A stretch of DNA of 64,000 bases from Microbacterium sp. SL75 (GCF_026625865.1 NZ_CP113067.1:1426001-1490000); one strand, 5' to 3'. Shown: positions 49,414-57,824, numbered from the stretch's first letter. Translations and numbers: made by a program. The notes: generated by a model from the letters alone, not told the origin.

Positions 49414-49926
49414 TCAGAGGTCGTATGCGAAAGCGCGCAGGTCGAGCCAGCGGCCGGGTTCGACCTCGACGGGGGCTTCGCGCTCGGTCAGCCGGCGGAA
49501 GCCCAGCTTGAGGTAGAGCGCGTGCGCGCCGAGCATCTCGGGGCCGCTGTTCATCACCACGCGGGTCGCCCCTCGCTCTCGCGCGAGCGTCAGCACGTGC
49601 CGCGTGAGCAGTTCGCCGACGCCGCGTCCGCGAGCCGCGGGCGCCACGGCCAGCTGGCGGAAGTCGAGCTCCCCCTCCCGGGCCAAGGGGGACAGGCGCT
49701 CTCCGCGACGGGGCGTCCACACCGTGCCGACGATCTCGGCGCCGTCCACCGCGACCCACACCTCGCCCTGGGCCACTCGGCCGTCGACGTCGGCGAGTGA
49801 GGCGAGGTACGCCTCCGACAGCCCCTCGTAGCTGGCGCTGTAGGCCTCGGCCGTGATCCGGCCCGCCTCCGCGTATTCGTGCGGGTCGACGAGCCGGACG
49901 GTGAGGGTGGGGGTCATGGCATCCAT
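49414..49926 (-). CDS. GNAT N-acetyltransferase
   Basis: A 170-residue acetyltransferase: RITAEAYSASYEGLSEAYLASLADVDGRV, then ELDFRQLAVAPAARGRGVGELLTRHVLTLARERGATRVVMNSG and AHALYLKLGFRRL. The acetyl-CoA loop is ARGRGVG. ATG 49926 (MDAMTPTL) has GGAGAAGA 4-5 nt upstream, preferred over ATG 49917. It is 60 bp downstream of the SBP end with a terminator between, so it is not co-transcribed with the ABC genes as such. Confidence 0.9.
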   Translation of the reverse strand: MDAMTPTLTVRLVDPHEYAEAGRITAEAYSASYEGLSEAYLASLADVDGRVAQGEVWVAVDGAEIVGTVWTPRRGERLSPLAREGELDFRQLAVAPAARGRGVGELLTRHVLTLARERGATRVVMNSGPEMLGAHALYLKLGFRRLTEREAPVEVEPGRWLDLRAFAYDL

Positions 49927-49946
49927 TCTTCTCCGGTGGACGTGCG

Positions 49947-49978
49947 GCACGGCCCGGTCGGGCACGACCGGGCCGTGC
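49947..49978 (-). terminator. Perfect hairpin downstream of the ABC importer operon
   Basis: GCACGGCCCGGTCG (49947-49960) and CGACCGGGCCGTGC (49965-49978), 14-bp stem, loop GGCA. It lies 7 bp beyond the stop of the minus-strand substrate-binding gene. Confidence 0.7.
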
Positions 49979-49985
49979 GCGGGGG

Positions 49986-50966
49986 TCAGGACTTCGGGAG
50001 TCCCGGCGGGTTGATCTGAGAGGTGGAGATGCCCTCGGAGTCGAGGTTCCACGCCGTCAGCACCTCGGCGTACTTTCCGCTCTGGATGAGGTCGTTCAGC
50101 ACGATCTGCACCGGCCCGACGAGACCGTTGCCCTTCTTGGTGCCGGCGGCGATGTCGGCCTGGAGCGGGTATCCGCCCGGGACCACGCCCACGACCTTCG
50201 TCTCGCCCGTGTCGCGCGCAGCCCATGCCGCGGTGGCGTTGGGGCCGAACGTCGCATCGACGCGACCCGACAGCAGGGCGAGGGTGGCGGCGGCGTTGTC
50301 GTCGTAGTACTGCAGATCGGCGGGGGCCTTACCGGCGGCGGCGAGCTCGGCGTTCCAGTTCAGCAGCACCTTCTCTTGGTTGGTGCCCGAGCCGACCACG
50401 ATCTTCAGCCCCGAGATGTCATCGGCGGTCTCGATCTTGTCGATCGTGCTGTCGGAACGGACCGCGAAGCCCAGCAGATCCTGCCGGTAGCTCGCGAAGT
50501 CGTAGAGCTCCTTGCGCTCTTCGGTCACGGTGACGTTGGCGGTGATGAGGTCGTACTTTCCCGACTGGATGCCGAGGGGCCAGTCCGCCCACGCGACGAC
50601 GACCGGGTTGTACTCGAGGCCGAGACCCTCGGCGATCAGCGAGCCGATGTTGGGTTCGGTTCCCGACGGCAGCGTCTCGCCCTCGGGCACGTAGCTGAGC
50701 GGCGGCACGAAGGCGCCGACGGCGACGGTCAGCTTGCCCGGCTCGATGGGGGTGAAGCCGCTCGCCTTCAGCGCCGCGACGGCTGCGGGGACGGCGTCGG
50801 TGTGCACCCACTCCGCGGGGGCGTTCGTGGCGGATGCCGAGGGGTCGGGCGCCGCAGCGGCTTCGACCGGGCGGTTGATGCCGACCGCGATGCCGACGCC
50901 GACGACGGCGACCACCGCAGCGGCGATCGCGCCGATCGTGAGGGACTGTTTCTTGCTGAGAGCCAT
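49986..50966 (-). CDS. ABC amino-acid importer, substrate-binding protein (SBP_bac_3)
   Basis: A 326-residue exported protein with an N-terminal hydrophobic segment (SLTIGAIAAAVVAVVGVGIAVG) and no lipobox cysteine visible, so it may be membrane-anchored by its uncleaved helix. The solute-binding fold shows PNIGSLIAEGLGLEYNPVVVAWADWPLGIQSGKYDLITANVTVTEERKELYDFASYRQDLLGFAV and TFGPNATAAWAARD. The extracellular domain recognises a polar amino acid or related compound. It is third in the permease-ATPase-SBP operon. Confidence 0.9.
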   Translation of the reverse strand: MALSKKQSLTIGAIAAAVVAVVGVGIAVGINRPVEAAAAPDPSASATNAPAEWVHTDAVPAAVAALKASGFTPIEPGKLTVAVGAFVPPLSYVPEGETLPSGTEPNIGSLIAEGLGLEYNPVVVAWADWPLGIQSGKYDLITANVTVTEERKELYDFASYRQDLLGFAVRSDSTIDKIETADDISGLKIVVGSGTNQEKVLLNWNAELAAAGKAPADLQYYDDNAAATLALLSGRVDATFGPNATAAWAARDTGETKVVGVVPGGYPLQADIAAGTKKGNGLVGPVQIVLNDLIQSGKYAEVLTAWNLDSEGISTSQINPPGLPKS

Positions 50967-51046
50967 GCTGTATCTCCTGGTGTGGGTAGGGGTGTGGTCG
51001 GGGAGCGGTGGCTGAGCCTGTCGAAGCCTCCGCGGGGTGCGCGGCG

Positions 51047-51829
51047 TCAGCCGAGCACTTTCGCGAGGAACTCGCGGGTGCGCGGGTGCTGCGGACGGGA
51101 GAGCACCTCGTCGGGCGTTCCCTGCTCGACGATCCGGCCGCGATCGAGGAACACCACGCGGTCGGCGACCTCGCGGGCGAAGCCGATCTCGTGCGTGACG
51201 ATGACGAGGGTCGTGCCGAGCTGCGCCAGACCGCGGATGACGTCGAGCACCTCGCCGACGAGTTCGGGATCGAGGGCGCTCGTCGGCTCGTCGAACAGCA
51301 GCACCTTGGGCTGCAGCGCGAGGGCACGAGCGATCGCGACGCGCTGTTGCTGGCCGCCCGACAGCTGGCGCGGGTACGCGTCGGCTTTCTCGGCGAGACC
51401 CACCCTCTCGAGTAGACCGAGGGCGAGACGACGGGCATCCTCCTTGCCCAGGCGCGCGAGCGCGAGCGGCGCCTCGGTGATGTTCTCGAGGGCCGTGAGG
51501 TGCGGGAACAGGTGGAAGTTCTGGAAGACGATCCCCACTTGCGTCCGCCGCTGCAGGATCTCGCGCTCGCGCAACTCGTGGAGCTTGCCGTGACGCAGCT
51601 CGTAGCCGATGAACTCCCCGTCGACGGTGACCGAGCCGGCATCCACCGTCTCGAGGTGGTTTATGGTGCGCAGGAGCGTCGACTTGCCCGATCCGCTGGG
51701 GCCGAGGAGGGCGACGACCTCGCCGGGGTGGACGGTGAGGTCGATGCCCTTCAGCACCTCGACGCCGTGGAACGCCTTATGCACGTTGTGGATCTCGACG
51801 AGTCCGCTCGTGGCGGTGGCGGCGGTCAT
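51047..51829 (-). CDS. ABC amino-acid importer ATPase (GlnQ/HisP type)
   Basis: A 260-residue ATPase: Walker A GPSGSGKSTLLR (40-51), Q-loop in VGIVFQNFHLFPHL, signature LSGGQQQRVAIARAL, Walker B KVLLFDEPTSALDPE and H-loop VTHEIGFAREV. The extra loop YELRHGKLHELREREILQRRTQ between Walker A and Q-loop is typical of polar amino-acid ATPases. It overlaps the permease stop by 4 bp. It powers the import of the SBP ligand. Confidence 0.97.
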   Translation of the reverse strand: MTAATATSGLVEIHNVHKAFHGVEVLKGIDLTVHPGEVVALLGPSGSGKSTLLRTINHLETVDAGSVTVDGEFIGYELRHGKLHELREREILQRRTQVGIVFQNFHLFPHLTALENITEAPLALARLGKEDARRLALGLLERVGLAEKADAYPRQLSGGQQQRVAIARALALQPKVLLFDEPTSALDPELVGEVLDVIRGLAQLGTTLVIVTHEIGFAREVADRVVFLDRGRIVEQGTPDEVLSRPQHPRTREFLAKVLG

Positions 51830-52899
51830 GCGTGGCCGCCCTTCGACGTCACGACGGCACCGGCTGCACGCGGTGAGTCGCTGGGTGAGGACGCCGGGCC
51901 CGCGGCATCCCTTCCGCCCGGCGGGGCCGGAGGGTCACCCAAGCGCGCCCACTGCACGCTCACCCACGTGCGCGCCCGCTGCACCGGCGTCGGCGGCAGG
52001 GCCCGTGCGGATCCCCGGGCGTAGTACCGCTCGATGTAGTACTGCGCGACGCTGAGGATCGTCGTGATGAGGGTGTACCAGACGACCGCGACGAGCAGCA
52101 GTGGGATGACGCGGCTGTTGCGGTTGTAGATCACCTGCACGGCGTAGAACAGCTCGGGGATCGCGATGACGAACACGACCGACGCGCCCTTGACCAGACC
52201 GATGACCTCGTTCGTGGCGTTCGGGACGATCGAGCGCATCGCCTGCGGCAGGATGATGCGGAAAAGCCGACGGGATGCCGGGATGCCGAGCGCCGCGGCC
52301 GCCTCGTGCTGACCGGGGTCGACCGAGACGAGCCCGCCGCGGATGATCTCGGCCGAGTACGCCGCCTGGTGCAGACCCAGGCCCAGGATCGCGGCGGCGA
52401 AGGCGCTGACGAGCTGGACGGTGGGGAACTCCACGATCCAGAAGTCGGTCGTGAACGGCGTCCCCAGGCCCAGGGTCGGGTAGAGGTATCCGAGGTTGTA
52501 CCAGACGATGATCTGCACGACGAGGGGCACCGAGCGGAAGAACCAGATGTAGCCCCACGCCACCGCGCTCAGCAGGGGGGACGCCGACAAGCGGCCCAGG
52601 GCCAGCAGCGTGCCCAGCGAGAAGCCGACGACGGCCGAGATCGCCGTGAGCGAGAGCGTGTACCCGATGCCGATCAGCACGGGCTCCGAGAAGAAGTACT
52701 GCGCGAACGTGCCCCACATGTACCGGTCGTTGGTGACGAGGCTCCACGCGAACTGCGCGACGACGAACAGCAGCAGCGCGCTGAGGATCCATCGCCACCA
52801 GTGGCGGGTGGGGACGACGGTGACGGTGCCCAGGTCGACCCTTCCGTCGGGCGGTGTCGTCGTCGGGCGGGCGGTGGGTGCCGGCGCGGTGGTGGTCAT
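51826..52899 (-). CDS. ABC amino-acid importer permease (HisM/GlnP type)
   Basis: A 357-residue permease. After a proline-rich cytosolic N-terminus it has five or six membrane helices; the N-terminal family motif GIGYTLSLTAISAVVGFSLGTLLALGRLS and the EAA-type loop EAAAALGIPASRRLFRIILPQAMRSIVPNATNEVIGLVKGAS are clear. The C-terminus has a long polar tail (about 70 residues, Ala/Pro/Ser-rich) that is unusual. It is the first gene; the promoter region at 52984-53006 has a GTTTC-type palindrome. Confidence 0.95.
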   Translation of the reverse strand: MTTTAPAPTARPTTTPPDGRVDLGTVTVVPTRHWWRWILSALLLFVVAQFAWSLVTNDRYMWGTFAQYFFSEPVLIGIGYTLSLTAISAVVGFSLGTLLALGRLSASPLLSAVAWGYIWFFRSVPLVVQIIVWYNLGYLYPTLGLGTPFTTDFWIVEFPTVQLVSAFAAAILGLGLHQAAYSAEIIRGGLVSVDPGQHEAAAALGIPASRRLFRIILPQAMRSIVPNATNEVIGLVKGASVVFVIAIPELFYAVQVIYNRNSRVIPLLLVAVVWYTLITTILSVAQYYIERYYARGSARALPPTPVQRARTWVSVQWARLGDPPAPPGGRDAAGPASSPSDSPRAAGAVVTSKGGHA

Positions 52900-52983
52900 G
52901 GCGTGCTCCTCGGATTCCCCGCCGGAGCGGGGGCCCCGGGGGTGACCGACACGCTAGATCGCCCTCGGGAGGTCCTGCGAGGC

Positions 52984-53006
52984 GTCGTTTCACACGTCGA
53001 AACGAC
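52984..53006. promoter_or_regulatory. GTTTC-N7-GAAAC palindrome in the ABC operon promoter
   Basis: GTCGTTTC (52984-52991) and GAAACGAC (52999-53006), 8-bp perfect arms, 7-nt spacer. It lies about 85 bp upstream of the permease ATG 52899. A dimeric regulator site is likely; the regulator is not in this window. Confidence 0.5.
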
Positions 53007-53120
53007 AGGTCACCGGCCGAAACACGACGCCACGCGGGGCCATATGAGAAAGGCCCGCGCGTCGGTGGGTTAAGGCTGAGGGGTGCGACTCGGCGCGTAG
53101 CCGAAGTGCTGCCGGTAGGC

Positions 53121-53231
53121 GAGCGCGTGCCAAACTCCGGAGAAAGTCGAGTACGTCCGACCCTGGGGCCCAAACAACGCGCCAGCCGCGTGCGCCACCG
53201 GCGATTTGTCAGGAGTTCGGCCCGCGCGCTG
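53121..53231. repeat. AACTCCTGA-type long inverted repeat, copy 3 (degenerate)
   Basis: Left arm GAGCGCGTGCCAAACTCCGGA (near 53121-53141), right arm TCAGGAGTTCGGCCCGCGCGC (53209-53229). Arms match with one substitution and one indel in the core and are separated by about 70 bp. Same core AACTCC/GGAGTT and CG-rich flanks as copies at 5676 and 10430. Confidence 0.6.
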
Positions 53232-53262
53232 TCGGGCCCATCGTGGGAGTGCCGCCTCGCCC

Positions 53263-54606
53263 TCAGGCGTCGCGGAGGATCCGCGCCGTCACACGCGTCC
53301 CGAAATACACCGCGTCCACGGGGACGCGCTCGTCGGCGGCATGGAACTGCCCGTACACGTCGAAGTCGGCGGGCACCCGCAGCGGGACGAACCCGTACCC
53401 ACGGATGCCTAGTCGGGCCAGGTGCTTGTTGTCGGTACTGGCCGGCAGAAGATAGGGCACGACCGTTCCGCCCGCGTCCTCCGCCGTCACGGCATCCTGA
53501 AGCACGTCGAGCAGCGGCGCGTCGACGGGCGACTCGATGGCCGGGATGTCTCGCGCCCACGCGACCTCGATGTCGTCGCCGACGACATCCGCGAGCTGCG
53601 CTCTGACCGCTTCGGCCTGCCCGGGGACCACGCGGACGTCGAGCGTCGCGCTCGCCGCGGCCGGGATGACGTTGATCTTGCCCCCGGCGGCGAGCACGGT
53701 GGGCGACGCTGTGTTGCGCGTGCCCGCGTCGATGACGGATGCCGCGAACCCGAGGCGCGAGAGATCGTCGGTGTCGAGCGGCTGACCGCTCGCCTGCCCG
53801 TACACCTCGAGGAAGCGTTCGAGCGTGGCCGTGCGCACGGCGGGGAAGCGGTGCACACCGACCGCCGCGACGGCCTGGGCGAGACGGACTACGGCGTTGT
53901 CGCTCGTCGGCCTCGATCCGTGGGCGGCGGATCCGCGGGCGGTGAGTGTCGCGACGGTCACGCCCTTCTCTGCCGTCGCCACGAGGTAGGCGCGGCGGTC
54001 ATCGGGGAGCGGGATCGAGAAGCCGCCCACCTCGCTCAGCGCTTCCGTCGCGCCCTCGAAGAGCTCGGGGCGGTTCTCGACGATCCACCGGGCGCCCCAC
54101 ACGCCGCCGGCCTCCTCGTCGGCGAAGAACGCGAAGATGAGGTCGCGTCGCGGGACGATGCCGTCGCGGCGGAAGGCCCGGGCGATCGCGAGCAGCATCC
54201 CCGCGAAGTCCTTCATGTCGACCGCGCCGCGGCCGTACAGCAGGCCGTCGTGGATCTCGGCCCCGAACGGCGGATGCGTCCAGTTCTCCACGTCGACCGG
54301 CACGACGTCGAGGTGGGCATGCGCGACGAGGGCGCCGGCATCCGGATCCGAACCCGGCAACCGGGCGAGGACACTCGCCCGACCCGGCCGGGGTTCGACG
54401 AGGACCGTCTCGTAGCCGACCTCGTCGAGATGCTTCTTCACGTAGAGCGCGGCGCGCGTCTCGCCGTCGCCGATCGTGGCCGCGTCGCCCGTGTTGACGC
54501 TGTCGATGCGGATGAGCGCGCGGATGTGCTCGAGTGCTTCGGTCTCGAGCGGGCCGGGCTGCGGTGTTCCGGTCTCGGCAGCCTGGGTCGGCGGCGCGTC
54601 CGTCAC
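53263..54606 (-). CDS. M20 family zinc peptidase/dipeptidase
   Basis: A 447-residue protein with the M20 pattern HAHLDVVPVDVENWTHPPFGAEIHDGLLYGRGAVDMKDFAG, metal residues H-x-D and D in RGAVDMKD, FAFFADEEAGG with the catalytic E and metal E, and H in FHAADERVPVD. This corresponds to the ArgE/DapE/CPG2-like branch, probably a dipeptidase or acyl-amino acid hydrolase. Start GTG 54606 (VTDAPPTQAAETG), 4 bp after the stop of the AhpD-like gene; the Ser/Thr/Pro-rich upstream frame to 54675 overlaps that gene. Confidence 0.88.
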   Translation of the reverse strand: MTDAPPTQAAETGTPQPGPLETEALEHIRALIRIDSVNTGDAATIGDGETRAALYVKKHLDEVGYETVLVEPRPGRASVLARLPGSDPDAGALVAHAHLDVVPVDVENWTHPPFGAEIHDGLLYGRGAVDMKDFAGMLLAIARAFRRDGIVPRRDLIFAFFADEEAGGVWGARWIVENRPELFEGATEALSEVGGFSIPLPDDRRAYLVATAEKGVTVATLTARGSAAHGSRPTSDNAVVRLAQAVAAVGVHRFPAVRTATLERFLEVYGQASGQPLDTDDLSRLGFAASVIDAGTRNTASPTVLAAGGKINVIPAAASATLDVRVVPGQAEAVRAQLADVVGDDIEVAWARDIPAIESPVDAPLLDVLQDAVTAEDAGGTVVPYLLPASTDNKHLARLGIRGYGFVPLRVPADFDVYGQFHAADERVPVDAVYFGTRVTARILRDA

Positions 54607-54610
54607 GGGG

Positions 54611-54961
54611 TCAGTGCTGGTGGGGGCGGGCGTCGTCGGCGAGCTTGAACGCCAGGCGTCCGTGCGCGTAGCCACCGCCCGCGCGGATGGCGGTCGCGAC
54701 CCACGCGGCCTCGGCGAGCTCCGCCTCGGTGGCGCCCGCCTTGACGGCGTTCTGCGAGTGACCGTCGATGCAGTAGACGCACTGGGTCGTGATGCCGACG
54801 GCCAGGGCGATGAGCTCGCGGTACTTCAGCGGGATCGCGCGACCCTCGGGGGCGAACACGGCCTGATCGAACGCGGCGAACGCGGCCAGGATGTCGGGTG
54901 TCTCGGCCTTGTAGACCTTGGTGTACGTCTTGTCGGCGGTGCGATCGAAGTACTCGGACAT
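54611..54961 (-). CDS. AhpD-like carboxymuconolactone decarboxylase-family protein
   Basis: A 116-residue protein with the catalytic CxxC of AhpD-type alkylhydroperoxidase: C61-V-Y-C64-I-D-G-H68-S-Q. The preceding helix PLKYRELIALAVGITTQ is typical. It has peroxidase or disulfide-reductase activity in relatives; the redox partner is not evident. It precedes the M20 peptidase by 4 bp on the same strand. GGAGG-type upstream site is weak (GGGAGG in the leader). Confidence 0.92.
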   Translation of the reverse strand: MSEYFDRTADKTYTKVYKAETPDILAAFAAFDQAVFAPEGRAIPLKYRELIALAVGITTQCVYCIDGHSQNAVKAGATEAELAEAAWVATAIRAGGGYAHGRLAFKLADDARPHQH

Positions 54962-55066
54962 GGGGCCTCCCGGCGGCGTGAGCGGTGCGGATACGTCGCA
55001 TCCACGGTGCCACGCGGGGCCGCCCCGACCGGCGGTCGTGCGTCATACGGTGACACACCGGTGCGA

Positions 55067-55549
55067 TCACGGCTGCGGCTTCGGCCACGTGAGGTCGTAC
55101 CAGCGCAGCTCGTAGCCGGACGGGATCTCGCCGGTCTCGTAGTAACGGAAGAAGATGTCGGTCGCTTCGTCGAGTGCGAAGACCTCGTCGGGATAGACGG
55201 TCGCCGAGCAGGTGCCGTCGAAAAAGGGGATATCGACGGAGGGGTCTCCGGCGTGGTCGCCGCCGTGGCCGACGATGTAGTGCCGGTCTTGGCCGTCGTC
55301 GTCGATCTTGTGCCATTCGATCGTCATCGCGTCGGAGGTACCGGCGCACTGGAGATACACGGGGCTGCCACCCTGCTTGTGCAGATAGGTCAGGAAATCG
55401 TACCCAGAGGGGATCGGTGCCAAGAGAAACGTCGAGCGCTCGCCGGGCATCATTAAGCTCAGCAGCCTCCCCAGTGTTGCCCTCGGAGGCCTCACGTCCA
55501 CCACGAATTCCCCGGAACGCCGAGCATCGACGGTGTAGTAGAACGTCAC
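55067..55549 (-). CDS. Imm1-like immunity protein, copy 1
   Basis: A 160-residue protein. It shares with copies 2 and 3 the block CAGTSDAMTIEWHKIDDDGQDRHYIVGHGGDHAGDPSVDIPFFDGT...ATVYPDEVFALDEATDIFFRYYETGEIPSGYELRWYDLTWPKPQP, but the N-terminal 65 residues differ in many places. The GxxHYIVGHGG and YPDEVFALDEATDIFxxYYETG patterns resemble the Imm1 immunity family, which protects against nuclease toxins of polymorphic systems. Last gene of the locus, downstream of a frameshifted paralogue. Family assignment is by eye. Confidence 0.7.
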   Translation of the reverse strand: MTFYYTVDARRSGEFVVDVRPPRATLGRLLSLMMPGERSTFLLAPIPSGYDFLTYLHKQGGSPVYLQCAGTSDAMTIEWHKIDDDGQDRHYIVGHGGDHAGDPSVDIPFFDGTCSATVYPDEVFALDEATDIFFRYYETGEIPSGYELRWYDLTWPKPQP

Positions 55550-55595
55550 CTGTCAGCTGGGCTTTCTGGCCGCGAGCGCGAGCATACGGGCTTCC

Positions 55596-56124
55596 CTAAC
55601 CGTTGCGCGCTGAGTCGGTAATTGGGAAAGAGAGTGCTGTCGACGGCTGCGGTTTCGGCCAGATGAGGTCGTACCAGCGCAGCTCGTACGCGGACGGAAT
55701 CTCGCCGGTCTCGTAATAGTGGAAGAAGATATGGGTCGCTTCGTCGAGTGCGAAGACCTCGTCGGGGTACACGGTGGCCTTGCGTGTGCCGTCGAAGAAG
55801 GGGATATTTCCGGAGGGCTCCCGGGAGTGGTCGCCGCCGTGGCCGACGATGTAGTGACGGTCTTGACCGTCGTCGTCGTCGATCTTGTGCCATTCGATCG
55901 TCATCGCGTCGGAGGTGCCAGCGCATTGCAGGTATCGGGTTTTCGCCCTTGCGGATGTAGCGGGCAAATTTCACGCCGTCCGGAATAGGCCCAAGAATGA
56001 AGGTCGATCGTTTTCCTGCGCGGAGCAGGATCAGAAGGTGAGCGATGTCATCCCGGGCTGACCGCAGCCCGCTTCCAAATTCTATGGAGCTGCGATCCAT
56101 CGTGTAGTAATGGCGCTCGGCCAC
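55596..56124 (-). pseudogene. Imm1-like immunity gene copy 2, frameshifted and missing its stop
   Basis: From GTG 56124 the frame reads as copy 3 for about 60 residues (HYYTMDRSSIEFGSGLRSARDDIAHLL). At a T tract on the plus strand (55940-55943, four T) the frame is lost; copy 3 has six T at the corresponding place (56748-56753). The rest continues in another frame to 55596, with IDDDDGQDRHYIVGHGGDHSREPSGNIPFFDGTRKATVYP. The natural stop after PKPQP is also lost, adding about 15 residues. It may be inactive or re-set by slippage at the tract. Confidence 0.75.
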
Positions 56125-56167
56125 CGAATTCTCCCCCTCACACTATTGCGGACGTTGATGTACGGGC

Positions 56168-56452
56168 TCAGGTCCAGAGGCGAGTCACCAGCGCCTCTGC
56201 GGCCTCGAACGCGGAACGCGCCGCATCCATCCCCGACGTCGCATCAGCCAAACTCGCATTCATCCGATCGAGAGCGTCCGACCACTGTCGCTGGGCCGTG
56301 TCGTAGGCGTTTCTTGCGTCCCCCGTCCATTCGGCTCGTCCGGCGGCGACGGCAGCATCGAGGTCGTCAAGGTGTCGTTCGATGGACGCGGTCGTGTCGC
56401 GGAGTGCATCGACGAGCTGTGCGTGTCTGTCGCCGTCGAAACGGATGGTCAC
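56168..56452 (-). CDS. WXG100-family (ESAT-6-like) protein
   Basis: A 94-residue all-helical protein with the W42-T-G44 turn in AGRAEWTGDARNAYDTAQRQW, two long helices on either side, as in type VII secretion chaperone-like or secreted partners. Its start overlaps the stop of Imm copy 3 by 4 bp. No ESX core genes (eccABCDE) are in the window, so it must use a system located elsewhere or act as an antitoxin-locus accessory. Confidence 0.85.
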   Translation of the reverse strand: MTIRFDGDRHAQLVDALRDTTASIERHLDDLDAAVAAGRAEWTGDARNAYDTAQRQWSDALDRMNASLADATSGMDAARSAFEAAEALVTRLWT

Positions 56453-56934
56453 GGCTGCGGCTTCGGCCAGGTGAGGTCGTACCAGCGCAGCTCGTACCCG
56501 GACGGGATCTCGCCGGTCTCGTAGTAATGGAAAAAGATATCGGTCGCCTCATCGAGTGCGAAGACCTCATCGGGGTACACGGTCGCCGTGCGGGTGCCCT
56601 CGAAGAAGGGGATATCGACGGAGGGGTCTCCGGAGTGGTCGCCGCCGTGGCCGACGATGTAGTGACGGTCTTGACCGTCGTCGTCGTCGACCTTGTGCCA
56701 TTCGATCGTCATAGCCTCCGAGGTGCCGGCGCATTGCAGGTACCGGGTTTTTTCGCCCTTGCGGATGTAGTCGATGAATTTCACTCCGTCGGGAATAGGG
56801 CCAAGAATGAAGGTCGATCGCTTTCCTGCGCGGAGCAGGCTGAGGAGGTGAGCGATGTCATCCCGGGCGGGCCTCAGTCCGCTTCCGAATTCCATGGAAC
56901 TACCATCCATGGTGTAGTAATGAGGCCGCATCAC
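56449..56934 (-). CDS. Imm1-like immunity protein, copy 3
   Basis: A 161-residue protein in full-length form: HYYTMDGSSMEFGSGLRPARDDIAHLLSLLRAGKRSTFILGPIPDG..., then the shared block with GHGGDHSGDPSVDIPFFEGTRTATVYPDEVFALDEATDIFFHYYETGEIPSGYELRWYDLTWPKPQP. Its start overlaps the toxin stop by 4 bp and its stop overlaps the WXG100 start, so it is translated together with the toxin, as expected for the cognate antitoxin. Named Imm1-like by eye. Confidence 0.72.
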   Translation of the reverse strand: MMRPHYYTMDGSSMEFGSGLRPARDDIAHLLSLLRAGKRSTFILGPIPDGVKFIDYIRKGEKTRYLQCAGTSEAMTIEWHKVDDDDGQDRHYIVGHGGDHSGDPSVDIPFFEGTRTATVYPDEVFALDEATDIFFHYYETGEIPSGYELRWYDLTWPKPQP

Positions 56935-57698
56935 GGCATCTCCTTAACTCTCACCCTGCTGATCAAGATCTTCTCTCTGTTCAACGTGGCCGTAGCGGGA
57001 CTGTCAGGTGAGATCGATTCATCAAAAATCCGTTGCTGACCTTCGCCTCTCGAATACCTCTCGAAGGCGGAACCGCTTTTGACCTCGACGGCTGTGTAGG
57101 ACCCATCGGGGTTCTTGTATAACCCATCAAAATAGCGCTTCTGAATGCTGCCTTCGATTGATGAAGCGACTCGTTTCCGCTCTACGGATGAGTTGATTTC
57201 GTCCTCGATCTCGTCCAGCCCCTGCTTCTCCTTGTCCACCCACGGCTTGTTGCCTTGCCCATGCGCAAACTGCCCGTAGTCGTCACGACCATCGCCCCGA
57301 TCGGCCCCACGCTGCTTCTCCATCAGCATGACACCGGCGCTGCCTGTGGCCTCACCGGCCAGCTTCGAGGCGCCTGCGGCCGCCAACGCGCCGCCGGTCC
57401 CCGCGACGGCGAGGCCACCGACCACCGCGGCCCCGCCCGGAACGCTTCCCACCCCGGTCGCTGCCAGCCCTCCACCATCGAGAGCTGTCGCGCCGCCGCC
57501 GATCATCATCGCCCCGCCACCCAGGAGCGCGAGGAGTGCGTCAGGGTTCCGCAAGATGGCATTACCGACCGAGGCGGTGCCGTTCACCAGATTCGCCAGG
57601 GTGTCCCAGTGGATCTGGCCTTGAACGACGAGCGCTCCCAAGAAGAGCGCGCCGGCCCCTTCCCAAGTGAGTGCTTCCGGCGGCGTGATCGCGGTCAT
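56931..57698 (-). CDS. Polymorphic toxin, C-terminal nuclease module
   Basis: A 255-residue ORF from ATG 57698. Residues 1-40 continue a helical linker; 50-120 form Gly/Ala-rich hydrophobic segments typical of type VII toxins; residues 140-215 end in R-Y-F-D191-G-L-Y-K...S-Y-T-A-V-E205-V-K207-S-G, a D-x13-ExK active-site pattern of the PD-(D/E)xK nuclease superfamily. The ORF is in the same frame as the upstream secretion module (57825-58199) and separated from it only by TAG 57825-57827 and 42 sense codons, so it is likely the C-terminal part of one interrupted toxin. Lower GC than neighbours indicates transfer. Confidence 0.75.
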   Translation of the reverse strand: MTAITPPEALTWEGAGALFLGALVVQGQIHWDTLANLVNGTASVGNAILRNPDALLALLGGGAMMIGGGATALDGGGLAATGVGSVPGGAAVVGGLAVAGTGGALAAAGASKLAGEATGSAGVMLMEKQRGADRGDGRDDYGQFAHGQGNKPWVDKEKQGLDEIEDEINSSVERKRVASSIEGSIQKRYFDGLYKNPDGSYTAVEVKSGSAFERYSRGEGQQRIFDESISPDSPATATLNREKILISRVRVKEMP

Positions 57699-57824
57699 CG
57701 CATGCGCGGCGGTGTCGCCCGCGTCTCGAACCTCGGACCGGGCGTAGGCGAGCAGGCTTTGCGCGTCACTTCGGGTTGCTGCGCCGGCGTCTGTATAGAA
57801 GGGGACGATGCCTGTCGCGCCCGC

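Larger units (their letters stand above)
52900..53262. other. 363-bp regulatory interval between ABC operon and M20 peptidase
   Basis: It holds a palindrome GTCGTTTC-N7-GAAACGAC (52984-53006) upstream of the permease start, a further GAAAC half at about 53020, and the third AACTCCTGA-type inverted repeat (53121-53231). No convincing ORF: open frames on both strands have shadow composition. Confidence 0.6.
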
